From contig OZ024934.1 of the NCBI GenBank assembly GCA_964017235.1, forward strand, positions 90,114,706 through 90,178,705: a stretch of 64,000 nucleotides of DNA, given 5' to 3'. The notes below the pieces were generated by a model, which worked only from the letters and a program-made list of their open reading frames with translations, made no database searches and was not told where the DNA came from. Positions 10,117-19,289 of the stretch are shown in pieces; positions within the stretch are counted from its first letter, which is position 1, and each line of letters begins with the position of its first letter. The translations under genes and the position numbers were made by a program. This DNA comes from Sabellastarte sp. h YS-2021 (Eukaryota; Annelida; Polychaeta; Sabellida; Sabellidae).

Positions 10117-10661
10117 ATTGTGAATTTAGAAGAGATATAAATTGGTTCATTAAGTTCTTGCCAGACTTCAATGGTATAACCTTCTTCAGTCATAAACCCA
10201 TATATACACATGTTGAGCTAGATGCTTCGCTCCAGGGTTTAGGGTTTATGTGTGGTCAAGAAATCTATGGCATTGCACTTCCAAAAGGCTACCAAAACTA
10301 TAACATTGTACACCTGGAAATGGTGAATATCCTAGTGGCGGTTCGAACATGGGCTCATCGGTGGCAAGGTAGAAAAGTGGTCATCCACTGTGACAACCAG
10401 GCTGTGGTCTCGGTTGTGAATTCAGGACACACTAGAGATATGACCCTTGCAGCTATGGCGCGTAATATCAACATGACCATTGCTTTCAAGGATATAGAAC
10501 TTATGACAGTCCACATTGAAGGTAAACGAAATGTCGTAGCTGATGCTCTGTCCAGACTATCCTTAAATCCGGCCCTCTTGCAAAAAATTCCAGAACTGGT
10601 CCCTGGGCATACATGGATCACTCCCAAAGCCAATGCATTGACAGTAGATTGGTCTATTTAA
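10100..10661 (+). pseudogene. RNase H domain of DIRS-like element 1
   Basis: In the frame after the RT lesion, four acidic catalytic positions are visible in order: the Asp in HVELDASLQGLG, the Glu in VHLEMVNILVAV, the Asp in VIHCDNQAVVS and the Asp in NVVADALSRL. This is the RNase H layout of RT proteins. The frame stops at 10661 and overlaps the start of the recombinase by about 50 nt. Confidence 0.8.
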
Positions 10662-11643
10662 TTGCAGGTTCCAATCCCCATTTGACACTATTATACCACA
10701 AGGCAGCTCGTAGGATGCAACAGGCGTTTGCAGAATCCACTAGAAGGTCGTATGCAGCAATGTTCAGAATGTTTCTGGCTTTCTTGGTTTTCCTTAACAT
10801 TCAACCAACCCTCATCTCCTCCACCCATGTTCTGGCCTTTTTAGAGTTTCTAGTTTTTAATAAAGTATCTCACTCACAGATTGCTAACTACTTATCGGCC
10901 ATCAAAACAAAATATGCAATGTTAGCCCTAAACACAACACCTTTCTTTGACCAGAGAATCAAATATTTTACTAAGGCTGTAGCTAGGTGTGCACCCCTCA
11001 CGGTTAAACTAAAAGCTATCATAGAACCTCCCTTATTGGGACAAATGATCCACCAGTGTCAATTCTTTCATATGGGATTTGTGTTCAAAGCTGCAATATT
11101 GCTTGCCTACTTTGCCTTCCTTAGAATTTCAAACCTAGTTCCTCACACCATTTCTTCTTATAATCCCCTTAAGCAGCTAGCCAGAGCTGATGTATTTTTT
11201 TCTCATCCTGGGGCCCATATCTTGCTAAAATGGTCAAAAACCATGCAAATGAATAATTCAGTCAGGGTCATAAAGATTCCGGCCCTTGGGGCCTCCCCCT
11301 ATGCCCTGTCTCCGCCCTTCAGGAACTTTTGGCCAACTCTCCTGATCAACCAAACAGCCCTCTTTTTCAGATCAAGTGCTACCAAAAATGGGTTCCACTC
11401 ACAGATACTAGACTGAGAAAAATATTTGCTTCAATTCTTGGCAGGCTTCACCTTCAGTCAAACATCACCTTCCACTCTCTTCGACATTCAGGTGCCACCC
11501 TGGCGTTTAATTCCAGTGTTCCTATTCAAGACATCCAGTCCCATGGCACCTGGACGTCGGAGTGCGTCTGGTCCTATATTACCCAAGACCACCAAGCCTC
11601 AGAAAAAGTGGCCTTAGCTTTCCAACAACTACTCCAACCCTAG
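10613..11643 (+). pseudogene. tyrosine recombinase of DIRS-like element 1, one frameshift
   Basis: The N-terminal SAM-like core-binding domain (RRSYAAMFRMFLAFL, SHSQIANYLSAIKTKY) is followed by the catalytic domain. Arg I is in LAYFAFLRISNLVP, the box II His and Arg in FHSLRHSGATLAF, the third His in QSHGTWTSE, and the nucleophile Tyr in VWSYI. A one-base indel near 11298 shifts the frame; the 3' part continues from ANSPDQ to the stop at 11641-11643. The enzyme would insert circular cDNA at a target without making a staggered cut. With the indel repaired the catalytic set is complete. Confidence 0.85.
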
Positions 11644-12355
11644 TCTACCTGGGCCTTGGGGTTTCCTTTCCAAGGATCTGACCTTATCTCATCTATATTA
11701 TATAATTAGTAAATTTGTGTAGTTTAAACTTTAACATAACCTTAAATTCAAACATACTATTAATCTCAGTGTTATGTCACTGGTTGTTTCTTTTATAGTA
11801 CTCTTTATCACATCCAAAACTTATAACCCCCATCTTAACTTAACATAAATTTTATCAACTTCGCTCCAAGTCATCCCTTAATCACCAGATCTTTCATATC
11901 AATAATCTTCTGTCCCTCTAGTTACACTCACCTTTCAAAAATCATATTTTAGGGTCACCTTATGTCAACCCTAAATAATATCTAGAAAAATTACCTCTTA
12001 GGGTCACCTTAAGTGCACCCTTCTTCCCAGGTTTTCCAGACTAAGATAATCTTAACTTGCTAAATTCATCTGGAAAACTCTTTATTTTCATTGTACTTTA
12101 ATATCATATCTTAATCTTTAGTTATATGTAAATATTAAGTTATGGTCACCTTAAGTGACTCTAAGATATCTACCCTCAGGGCACGCGGTATTGCGTGCTT
12201 CTCAAATGTCAATTGATTGATGTGTTTAAGGTCACCATAAAGTGACTTTGATGTAATTTAGTAGGTGTGTTTAAGGTTACCATAAAGTGACTTTCATGTA
12301 AAGTGTTAATGCTGTAATGTATGATCACCATAAAGTGACAATATTAATGTATTAC
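11644..12355 (+). repeat. 3' region of DIRS-like element 1 with six GGTCACC palindromes
   Basis: Variants of GGTCACCTTAAGTGAC lie near 11953, 12001, 12143, 12230, 12272 and 12323, several of them near-perfect palindromes. A short hairpin, GCACGC-GGTATT-GCGTGC, sits at 12181-12198. Similar GGCCACCTTA and AAGGTGGAC motifs lie at the 3' side of the minus-strand element near 42575 and 42665. Such motifs could serve recombination or 3' end formation; that is inference. Confidence 0.55.
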
Positions 12356-12359
12356 TGGA

Positions 12360-13260
12360 TTATGTATATAAAATAGTAAAACTAACATAGAAAGATCTAA
12401 TAAATTTATAAACCCCACCAGCTTGTGTTCTTGTAAATAGGCCACTGAGTCTTGGGTTGACCCTTTTCAGCTGTTCCAGGATCTGTGTTTGTACATCTGA
12501 CGCCTCCCCAGAGCTCTGACGCTTGACAGGTGACGCTGCAGTTAAACTGTGACCTTGTGCCTCTTCCATATCTTCAGTCAGCATATATTTACATTTCTTT
12601 CCAGGGCGTACCTGCATTGTCAAGCCCTTTTTAATTGATTTTATAGTCAATGTCCTAATTATCCGGAAATATATAAAGAGAAACCGTGCGCTGTATATAC
12701 TAACTTTATGCCTGCTTTAATTTAAGGTATAAACTTGGCAAATTATGTATCAAATCTCAGAAAATATGGCATTGCATAGGTTAGACCGTCCCTCATCTGG
12801 TAGAAAAAACAGGCTTAAGATTGTCTATACAGCACACAACAATAGTCAAGAATCCACCGGATTCAAGACTAGTATAGCAGAGTCAGTTCAATCACAAATT
12901 CATGAAAAGCATATACATAATGACCATTATTCAGTCTCAGCATGTTATAGCACAGTCATTAAAATGTTTCTCAGTAAAAACAAGTGATTCTAAAATGATT
13001 AAAACAACGTAAAACTCATAAAATAAAAGTTCCATAAATATTCAAATTCAAGACACTCTAGGAGCAAACAAAATATTTCAGTCTTTAACTGGCTCCAAAA
13101 TTTCAATGACCACATGTGTGCACAAGACCCCAGACTCATTAACCCCAGTCAATGAGAAGCCAAGACCCAATCCTGTAGTGCTAACCTCTACTTAACCCCG
13201 CCATAGGCACATTCAAATACCCCCCCCCCCCCAATGATTTTGAACTTAATCAGAACATTA
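12360..13260 (-). mobile_element. possible 5' fragment of a DIRS-like element, minus strand
   Basis: A minus-strand open frame at 12360-12650 encodes a basic, polar protein with ASDVQTQILEQLKRVNPRLS, similar in style to a retroelement gag coiled coil. Behind it, 12780-12830 (TTAGACCGTCCCT, then CAGGCTTAAGATTGTCTAT) resembles the leader of element 3 at 46580-46640 in the same relative orientation. A run of 13 C lies at 13220-13232. The family assignment is weak. Confidence 0.3.
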
Positions 13261-13265
13261 CCAGG

Positions 13266-13962
13266 GGCCGGATTCACGAACAATACTTAGATAAGGTGAC
13301 CTTAGATCTAAGTAAGGGAAGGTTTTTCACTTGACTAAGTTTTTCTTAGAATTGGTATTCACGAAACAATACTTAGATAAGGTCACCTTATATTTTAAGT
13401 AAGGAAAAAACCTCTCCTAACTCTTTAGTTATGGTTGTGTGAGTGAATCTGATTGGCCGAGAGCTATGGAAAATTTTGGTCTATACATTTGATTGTTTAT
13501 GATAATGACCCTCTGCAAAGAATATTAGTCACAGCTTATTAAAGTGAGATTTTTAACTATTTTAGCTGATGAGCTTGGAGAGTAAAATTAATTCCTAGTG
13601 AAAATTTTAATCTGTTTCTTTCAAATAGAATCTAGCCATTAGTGGAAATTATTTCTGAAGAATTAGTTAAAACTTCTTCTTACTAAAATTTTGACTTATA
13701 CACTAACCACATGGATAAATAAACCTCCCCATCCAAAAACAACACTATTATTGACCAATGTTTACAAACTAAATCATATAATATCAACATCCTGTCCTCT
13801 CAAGGTAGCTTTCAACTTGACTTAAAATCTAAGTACGGGTTTTAAGGTCACCTTAGAGTTAGGAATGTTTGTGAATAAGGTTTCATAATTTCTTACTTGA
13901 AATCTAAGTAATACTTAAAATCTAAGTTAGGAATGGTCTAAGTATTGTTCGTGAATCCGGCC
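13266..13962. mobile_element. MITE with long terminal inverted repeats
   Basis: The ends are inverted copies: GGCCGGATTCACGAACAATA on the left and its complement on the right, imperfect pairing extending inward (TTAGATAAGGTGACC). CCAGG flanks both ends (13261-13265 and 13963-13967), a plausible 5-bp target duplication. The inside holds no ORF. GTCACC/AAGTAAGG motifs repeat within both arms. Confidence 0.7.
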
Positions 13963-13967
13963 CCAGG

Positions 13968-14528
13968 GATATAGTAATTTCCTAGAAGAGACCCTCAGCC
14001 TGGTACCCGACCAAAACTAAGAGGAGGGCCAGAGGGACTGACCCCCCGAATGCTTGGACACTTAACACAACATTATCCAGCGTAACCCCAACGGGACCCA
14101 TAGTTTTAATATTAGAGACTATATAAGATTAGAAATGTAGTACTACACTTAAGCACATACGCATTACCAAATTTGTTATATAATGATGCTATATAATTCA
14201 GTCCTCACCCCAGAGAAACAAACAGTTCAGGAGCATTATGTTTATTAATAGTAAGAGTAACTTGTGACATGGTTGAAAGATATCTACTTATACCTTTGCA
14301 TAGAGATGCATGCAGTTTGACTTAGATATTAACATGAAACAAGTATGTTAAATACATCCAGGGTCTATGATCTAAATTTATTAAGATGTTATTGTCAGAG
14401 CTAAACACTTGTTCAATGACATTACCTATGAGTTTTAGAAACACCATCCAGCCATCACTTATCTGTACCAAGTCATCAAGAGACCAGGCACTTCTAGACC
14501 ATAAGGAGTGTTCAGTCTGTCTGTCTTA
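13968..14528 (+). other. no feature seen
   Basis: Unique-looking AT-rich sequence between two MITEs; no exon or RNA gene recognised. Confidence 0.4.
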
Positions 14529-14531
14529 TTA

Positions 14532-15250
14532 TGCCCTTGTTCCACCAAAGGATTAAGCCCCGATCCTGTCGGCGACCCTTAATCGTGGGTAGTCTTGGAA
14601 AAAATGGAAAAAAAATTGACCAATGGGGTGGAAGACAGAATCGGTATGAAGGTCTGGGATTAACTACAGATCGGCCTCAGGACGCCCCAGGAGGCCCCAG
14701 ACAGTCCCTAACTGGTCTGGGACTAAGAACCGACTAAGCCATTTTTGTGGTCGGTTTGAACCACGATCCTGTCGTAGACAAACCGACTGGGTCCCAGGAC
14801 GCCTCAGGCCTCCTGGGACTAAGAGCCGACTAACCCAGGATTAAGTCCCGACCCCACAAGGTGTCCTGAGGCGTCCCCAGGCGTCCCCAGACCGAGATAG
14901 CCGATTTTTGTTTTGCAATGGGACTAAGGGTCGCAGGAGGCCTGGGACTAAGAATAGAGGGTCTGGGACTAAGGGTCGGCGACTAAGGGTCGCAGGCGGC
15001 CTGGGACCACATAGGACTGTGTAAATTTGATCTGAGGAGGCCTGAGGACGCCTGGGACTGGACATTTTGTTTATGGCGGGAAAAAATAATCGGTTGGGGT
15101 CGTGTGAAATATCAAACATGTTTGATTTCTCACACGGCCCCAACCGACCACAACCGACCCTTACAGAAGGTCTGGGACTAAGCAAATATTTCAAACCGAC
15201 CCTCAAAAACCCTTAATCGGGAGCCTTAGTCGTGTGGTGGAACACCCACA
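14532..15250. mobile_element. non-autonomous Harbinger derivative (about 719 bp)
   Basis: The left end, TGCCCTTGTTCCACC, and about 390 bp of leader match the transposase copy at 3987. The right end is the reverse complement of the leader at 15612 (GTGTTCCACCACACGACTAA). TTA precedes and TAA follows. It is therefore the two ends of one element joined by loss of both genes. GGGACTAAG and GGCCT motifs recur at least eight times, likely subterminal transposase-binding repeats. Confidence 0.8.
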
Positions 15251-15253
15251 TAA

Positions 15254-15608
15254 GCAAATGCTAACTCTCTGAGAATATCACATATATTCAATCATGCATA
15301 CCTGTCATTGAGGCTAAAGCCTCTCAAAGGTTCATTTCGTGGGCAATCATTGTCCCGGAAAACAATCCTTGACTGTTTAAAAGAAATGTCTTTATTTTTA
15401 TAATAAATGGTACAATTATGTAAGGTTTGCACATAACGTTTTTCATTGATGTAACTTTTAACAAATTGAATAGATCATTTCACCACAAGTACATGTAGTT
15501 GAAAGAACATGTAAACTAGTTGGTGAAGATTCTGCATTGACAGCCATCAAGCACCAGCAAGGAACTATCAATTTTCCAACTACATGTATGGCAAAGAATA
15601 AAAAATAA
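15254..15608 (-). repeat. SINE body remnant between two Harbinger copies
   Basis: At 15510-15590 the minus strand reads TAGTTGGAAAATTGATAGTT, then CCTTGCTGGTGCTTGATGGC, matching the body of the tRNA-derived SINE. The head is not recognisable. Nothing else was seen in this interval. Confidence 0.4.
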
Positions 15609-16217
15609 TTATGTGGGTGTTCCACCACACGACTAAGCTCCCCGATTAAGGGTTTTTGGGAGTCGGTTTAAAATATTTGCTTAATCCCAGACGTCCTGTA
15701 AGGGTCGGTAGTTGTCGGTTGTGGCCGTGAGAGAAATCAAACATGTTTGATATTTCTCAAGACTCAAACCAATTTTCATTTCCCGTCGTCAACAAAATGT
15801 CCAGTCCCAGGCTTCCTCAGGCCTCCGCAGACCCAAATTTACACAGTCCTATGTTGTCCCAGGCGTCCTGCGACCTCTGTAGCTTAGTCCCAGGAGGCCT
15901 GTTTGGCAGTCCCCGACTCATAACAGATCTTTGAAGTTTCATGCGTGTGAAAGGGAATCAGTTTCATTAGTCCCGGGAAGCCTCAGACCATCTCAGGTGT
16001 CCTGGGACTAAGAAATCTGGGTCTGGGACTAAGCCCCGACTAAGAGAAGCCGACCCTAACCGATCCAAGCCGGCGTCCTCAGGCTGCCTGGGACAACGCA
16101 AATTTAGTCTGCGACGGTCTGAAGATGCCCCAGGAGGCCTGGGACTAAGAACCAATTACGAGCCGACTGTTTTCCGCGCGTCGGAAATTAAAACGAAGCA
16201 ACGAGGGGGTCTGGGAC

Positions 16218-16225
16218 TATATAAG
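16218..16225 (+). promoter_or_regulatory. TATA box of the Harbinger accessory gene
   Basis: TATATAAG follows the last GGGACT motif of the leader and precedes the first in-frame ATG (16441) by about 215 nt. The spacing leaves room for a 5' UTR, possibly with a short intron. Confidence 0.45.
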
Positions 16226-16440
16226 CAACCACGCACACATTCTCGTTGTTACTGACTGGTTGGCTACTGAGAGATGTGTGTCTCTGTTTTGTAGGGGTTT
16301 TCAGTTTTTTAAATATCATATAATACTTGAGCTTAAGGCAAATTTTACAGTTAGGAGACACATTTTAGTTTTTTACTTTTTTTTTGCTATTGACTGGAGT
16401 TTTGAGGAAAGAGAAAGGAGGGAAGAGAGGAAAGAAGAAG

Positions 16441-17295
16441 ATGGATGAGAGGCAAGAGGAGAGGGAGAAGGAAAGTGGAGAGGTGGAGGAAAAGATGGAG
16501 GAAAGGATGGAGGAGGGTACAGAGGAGGGTACACAAGAGACTGAAGAGCGATTGGAACTTACTGAGGAAGCTTGCAAAGAAGAAGAGAGGTGTGAGGAGG
16601 ATTCAGAGAGTCACTCGGCAGACAAGAGAGCCAGGGTCTGTTCAACTTTCACTGACAGCCAAGAAACTGCAATTGTGGAGTTTGTGAAGGAGCATCCAGA
16701 GCTCTACAACAAGGAGCATGCACGTTTCCACGACAGACAGAAGAAGGAGGCTCTCTGGGCAGAAATCTCTGCAGAACTGAAGCTCCAGCCCTTTGATGTC
16801 AGAAGATGGTTCAAATCCCAGCGAACGCGTTATGGCAAGCTGTCAAAACTATAATCTGGCCAAACCCCAAGGGAGATGACCAAGAGACAGTCCTGGGTCT
16901 ACCAGCAGATGGGTTTCCTTAAGATCCACATCAGACAAAAGGGGGCCAGCAGAAGTTCAGGGTTCGAGGCCAGTCCAAACACCAGCAAGCAGGATGAATC
17001 TAGTGGATCTACTACTGATACAGAACACCTTGAGTCCAGTGTCCTCAGGGAGAGTAGGAGTCAACCTAAGTTCACATCTACACCAGTTTCAATAGACTCC
17101 AAGATACTCGAGCACTTTGACCAGATGAGGACATTGATCTCAGGTTTCCTGCAGCGGAAGTCAGACAGGCAGCCCTTCTTTGACTACATGGCATCAGAGG
17201 CTGAAAAGATGACCCAAGAGGAATTTGAGGACCTCAAGGGCAGAATTTTAGAGATATTGAAAGCATTAAGTGCAACTGTAGACATCAACCACTAG
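16441..17295 (+). pseudogene. Harbinger accessory protein with SANT/MADF-like domain, one stop
   Basis: The ATG at 16441 starts a strongly acidic and basic E/K-rich region (about residues 1-65). A trihelix SANT/MADF-type domain follows: VEFVKEHPELYNKEH, WAEISAEL, VRRWFKSQRTRYGKL. A TAA at 16852-16854 interrupts the domain, but the same frame continues with MTKRQSWVYQQMGFLKIHI and on to a C-terminal helical segment (QPFFDYMASEAEKM). In Harbinger elements this partner helps the transposase reach the nucleus and bind the termini. Beyond 17295 a Gln/Pro-rich tail with stops (17400-17640) may be the decayed original C-terminus. Only one clear nonsense codon lies in the main frame. Confidence 0.75.
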
Positions 17296-17653
17296 CCAGA
17301 AGATCAGCCACTATTACCACGGAGTCCCAGAGGGTCGGGATACTGCCAACAACCACTCAACAGGCGTCTACTTCCACCTAAGCAGCAGCTAGCAGCAGTT
17401 ACGTCTACTACACACCAAGCCCACTTGGCTTTGGCAACCCTCCATCAGTTCTAACAGTACAGGATGAGGGCAGTAGACACAACTTAAGTGGAATACTAAG
17501 CCAGCTACCAGATCTGACATCTACACAGATCATTGAGCAACCTCAGCAGCAGTAGCAGCAGCCGCAACTCTTCACTATTACCACTATAGCACCGCCTCAA
17601 CAGCAGCAGCCTCCTCAGTAGCCATCCAGTCAGGGCGGGTCTTTGACCTGCCA

Positions 17654-17669
17654 GGCCCTTTTCAGGGCC
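17654..17669 (+). terminator. histone-type 3' stem-loop of the accessory gene
   Basis: GGCCCT-TTTC-AGGGCC followed by ACCCA fits the metazoan histone mRNA stem-loop consensus (GGYYYT, four-base loop, ARRRCC, ACCCA). Relative to the transposase stem-loops, two pairs are changed in a compensated way (A-T to G-C and T-A to C-G). The downstream 20 nt at 17672-17691 are identical to those after the transposase stem-loop. Confidence 0.7.
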
Positions 17670-17772
17670 ACCCAAATATTCCAAAAACAATTATTCAGCT
17701 GCAAGTTATTCCAATTCCCCTCCCAAAACATAACAACATTCTGCCAAACAGAAAAAGATAAGTAGTCTTTCT

Positions 17773-18520
17773 TTGGCTAGTAAATCATCACCTGTACAAG
17801 AAAGTGACTCATCTTCTGATGAATCTCTGGTGTCTAGTTTGAGTATGTTAAAATCAAGTAAGGACATTAAACAACAAGTGGATTCAAGGTTACATGAGCT
17901 GGAAGAATGTTCTGGGGTACAGAGTAATCAAAAGCAAAAGTTAAAGTCAAAAAGAGGGGGCAACGTGGAAAGTATTGTCAGTAAGAAAGTTGCTTGGCCC
18001 CATGATTCCATTCCAGGTGGTACTAGCAAAGGTTGTTGTATGACCAGCTTACATGGTCACAATGGGTTCAGGGCTTTGCCAGAAACATTTTGGGTGAAAA
18101 ATCTAAAAAAATCTAGGGAAACAATGCTCACCTATCTTTTTGATTTAATATAAGATACTACTGATTTCAGCTGGCAGGGGGCCAAGGCCTCACAAGCCAT
18201 TTTATTATGTGAAATGGAAAGGGGGCTGTAACCTGCGATGATATTGGTCGAATTGACCGAATAAGAAGATCTCATGCTCAGAAACATGTTACAAATTCAC
18301 GATTTTTTAGTAGAAATAATGATTCTGGCAACAAGCGTCCTTGGTTTTGCAGGTTTTTTCAGTCAGGTTCATGCAGTTTTAGTAAAGATCATGAGACCAA
18401 TGGGAAACTTCATAGACATATATGTGCTCGTTGCTTAGAAAAGGGTAAGCAACTCAATGATGTGGAGAAAGATTGTGGATCAGGAAAAAAGGGTTCAAAA
18501 ACGAGTAAGGGGCTGCACTG
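17773..18520 (+). pseudogene. gag-like protein of DIRS-like element 2, broken
   Basis: The frame from 17773 has a Ser-rich start, IKQQVDSRLHELEE, then the conserved block LKSKRGG and VSKKVAWPHDSIPGGTSK. It stops at 18153. Further 3', at 18336-18480, the Cys/His cluster seen in copies 1 and 3 returns: FCRFFQSGSCSF, HETNGKLHRHICARCLEKGK and a final Cys. Frameshifts lie between the two parts. Confidence 0.65.
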
Positions 18521-18582
18521 AGAATGCATTGCTTAGTGGCAGCTTTAAATCTCATGATCTTTCTACTTGAACGCAGAAAAGT

Positions 18583-19086
18583 ATGAAAAATACTGCAGAT
18601 ACTGCTACTGGGTTCAAATCTTTAGAAGTTGAAGAATTGTTAAATATGAAAAAGCAAAAAGTAATGGTCCTTTTCCAGGATAGAAACAGGTTTTCTACTG
18701 AGACTGCTGTAACTGGCAGTTTTGCCCAAGATGGTGGAACTCACTCAAACAGGTATGTTAGTACTGCACTTTGTGATGGTAGGGCATATGCTGAAGTGGC
18801 CAAGGGCTGTGCCTCTACAAAGGGGACTTACTTGTTTGACACACGTGCTTCACCTCGCTGTGGTAGTAATATTGATAAATATATCAAACCCAATACTGTT
18901 GTGTGCACTGAAAATACTGCATGCGAGAATAGTGATAATGTTGTGTGTGATAAAACTTGTTTCATTGCAGGGGATAGTGATAAAATCAAGATCTTTGATA
19001 TCAATGGACTTGACGATAAGTATCTTAGTTCTATTTTGATAAACTCGTGTCATGATGTTAATTCAGTCCCTGCTTGTAACAAGTAA
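18583..19086 (+). pseudogene. linker ORF of DIRS-like element 2
   Basis: A 167-codon open frame rich in Asn, Asp, Ser and Thr occupies the position of 8005-8664 in copy 1. No domain is recognised. It likely belongs to the variable region ahead of the RT. Confidence 0.4.
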
Positions 19087-19289
19087 ACACACAAACTTTG
19101 GAAGCACTAAACTGATTTTAACTTTGGTTTTATTCCCTTGGGTGAATTTCGTTTTTCAGATTGCACTGAGGTTAACTATTTGGCTGAATATTGTCCCATT
19201 ATTGCTCATAACACCGTTAAACAGTTAAAAAAAACCTAATTACTTGGGTGCAAGACTAAAAGTCGATTCACAGTTGAACTTAGATGAAT

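Larger units (their letters stand above)
6630..12355 (+). mobile_element. DIRS/Ngaro-like tyrosine-recombinase retrotransposon, copy 1
   Basis: The order is leader, gag-like ORF (7047-8004), variable linker, reverse transcriptase (8665-10116), RNase H (10100-10661) and tyrosine recombinase (10613-11643), then a 700-bp 3' region with repeated GGTCACC palindromes. Elements of this order use a tyrosine recombinase instead of an integrase and lack ordinary LTRs. The leader near 6635 (GACCTTTGACCC) resembles the leader of the minus-strand copy near 46860. At least three frameshifts disable this copy, but all catalytic motifs remain readable. Exact termini are not resolved; no DNA methyltransferase or hydrolase domain was seen. 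Confidence 0.85.
15612..17760 (+). mobile_element. PIF/Harbinger transposon, accessory-gene half
   Basis: It begins after TTA with TGTGGGTGTTCCACCACACG and a leader rich in CTGGGACTAAG, then a TATA box, the SANT/MADF-type gene, and a histone-like stem-loop. Sequence shared with the transposase half continues past the stem-loop (TTCCAAAAACAAT). The transposase gene and the other terminus are absent; DIRS-like element 2 begins at about 17765. Compared with the joined ends at 14532-15250, this half was originally opposite and convergent to the transposase half. Confidence 0.75.

Noticed and set aside
14531-15206. Open frames within the 719-bp Harbinger derivative
   Set aside because: They are made of CTGGGACTAAG-type motifs on either strand and match the leaders of larger copies, which are non-coding.
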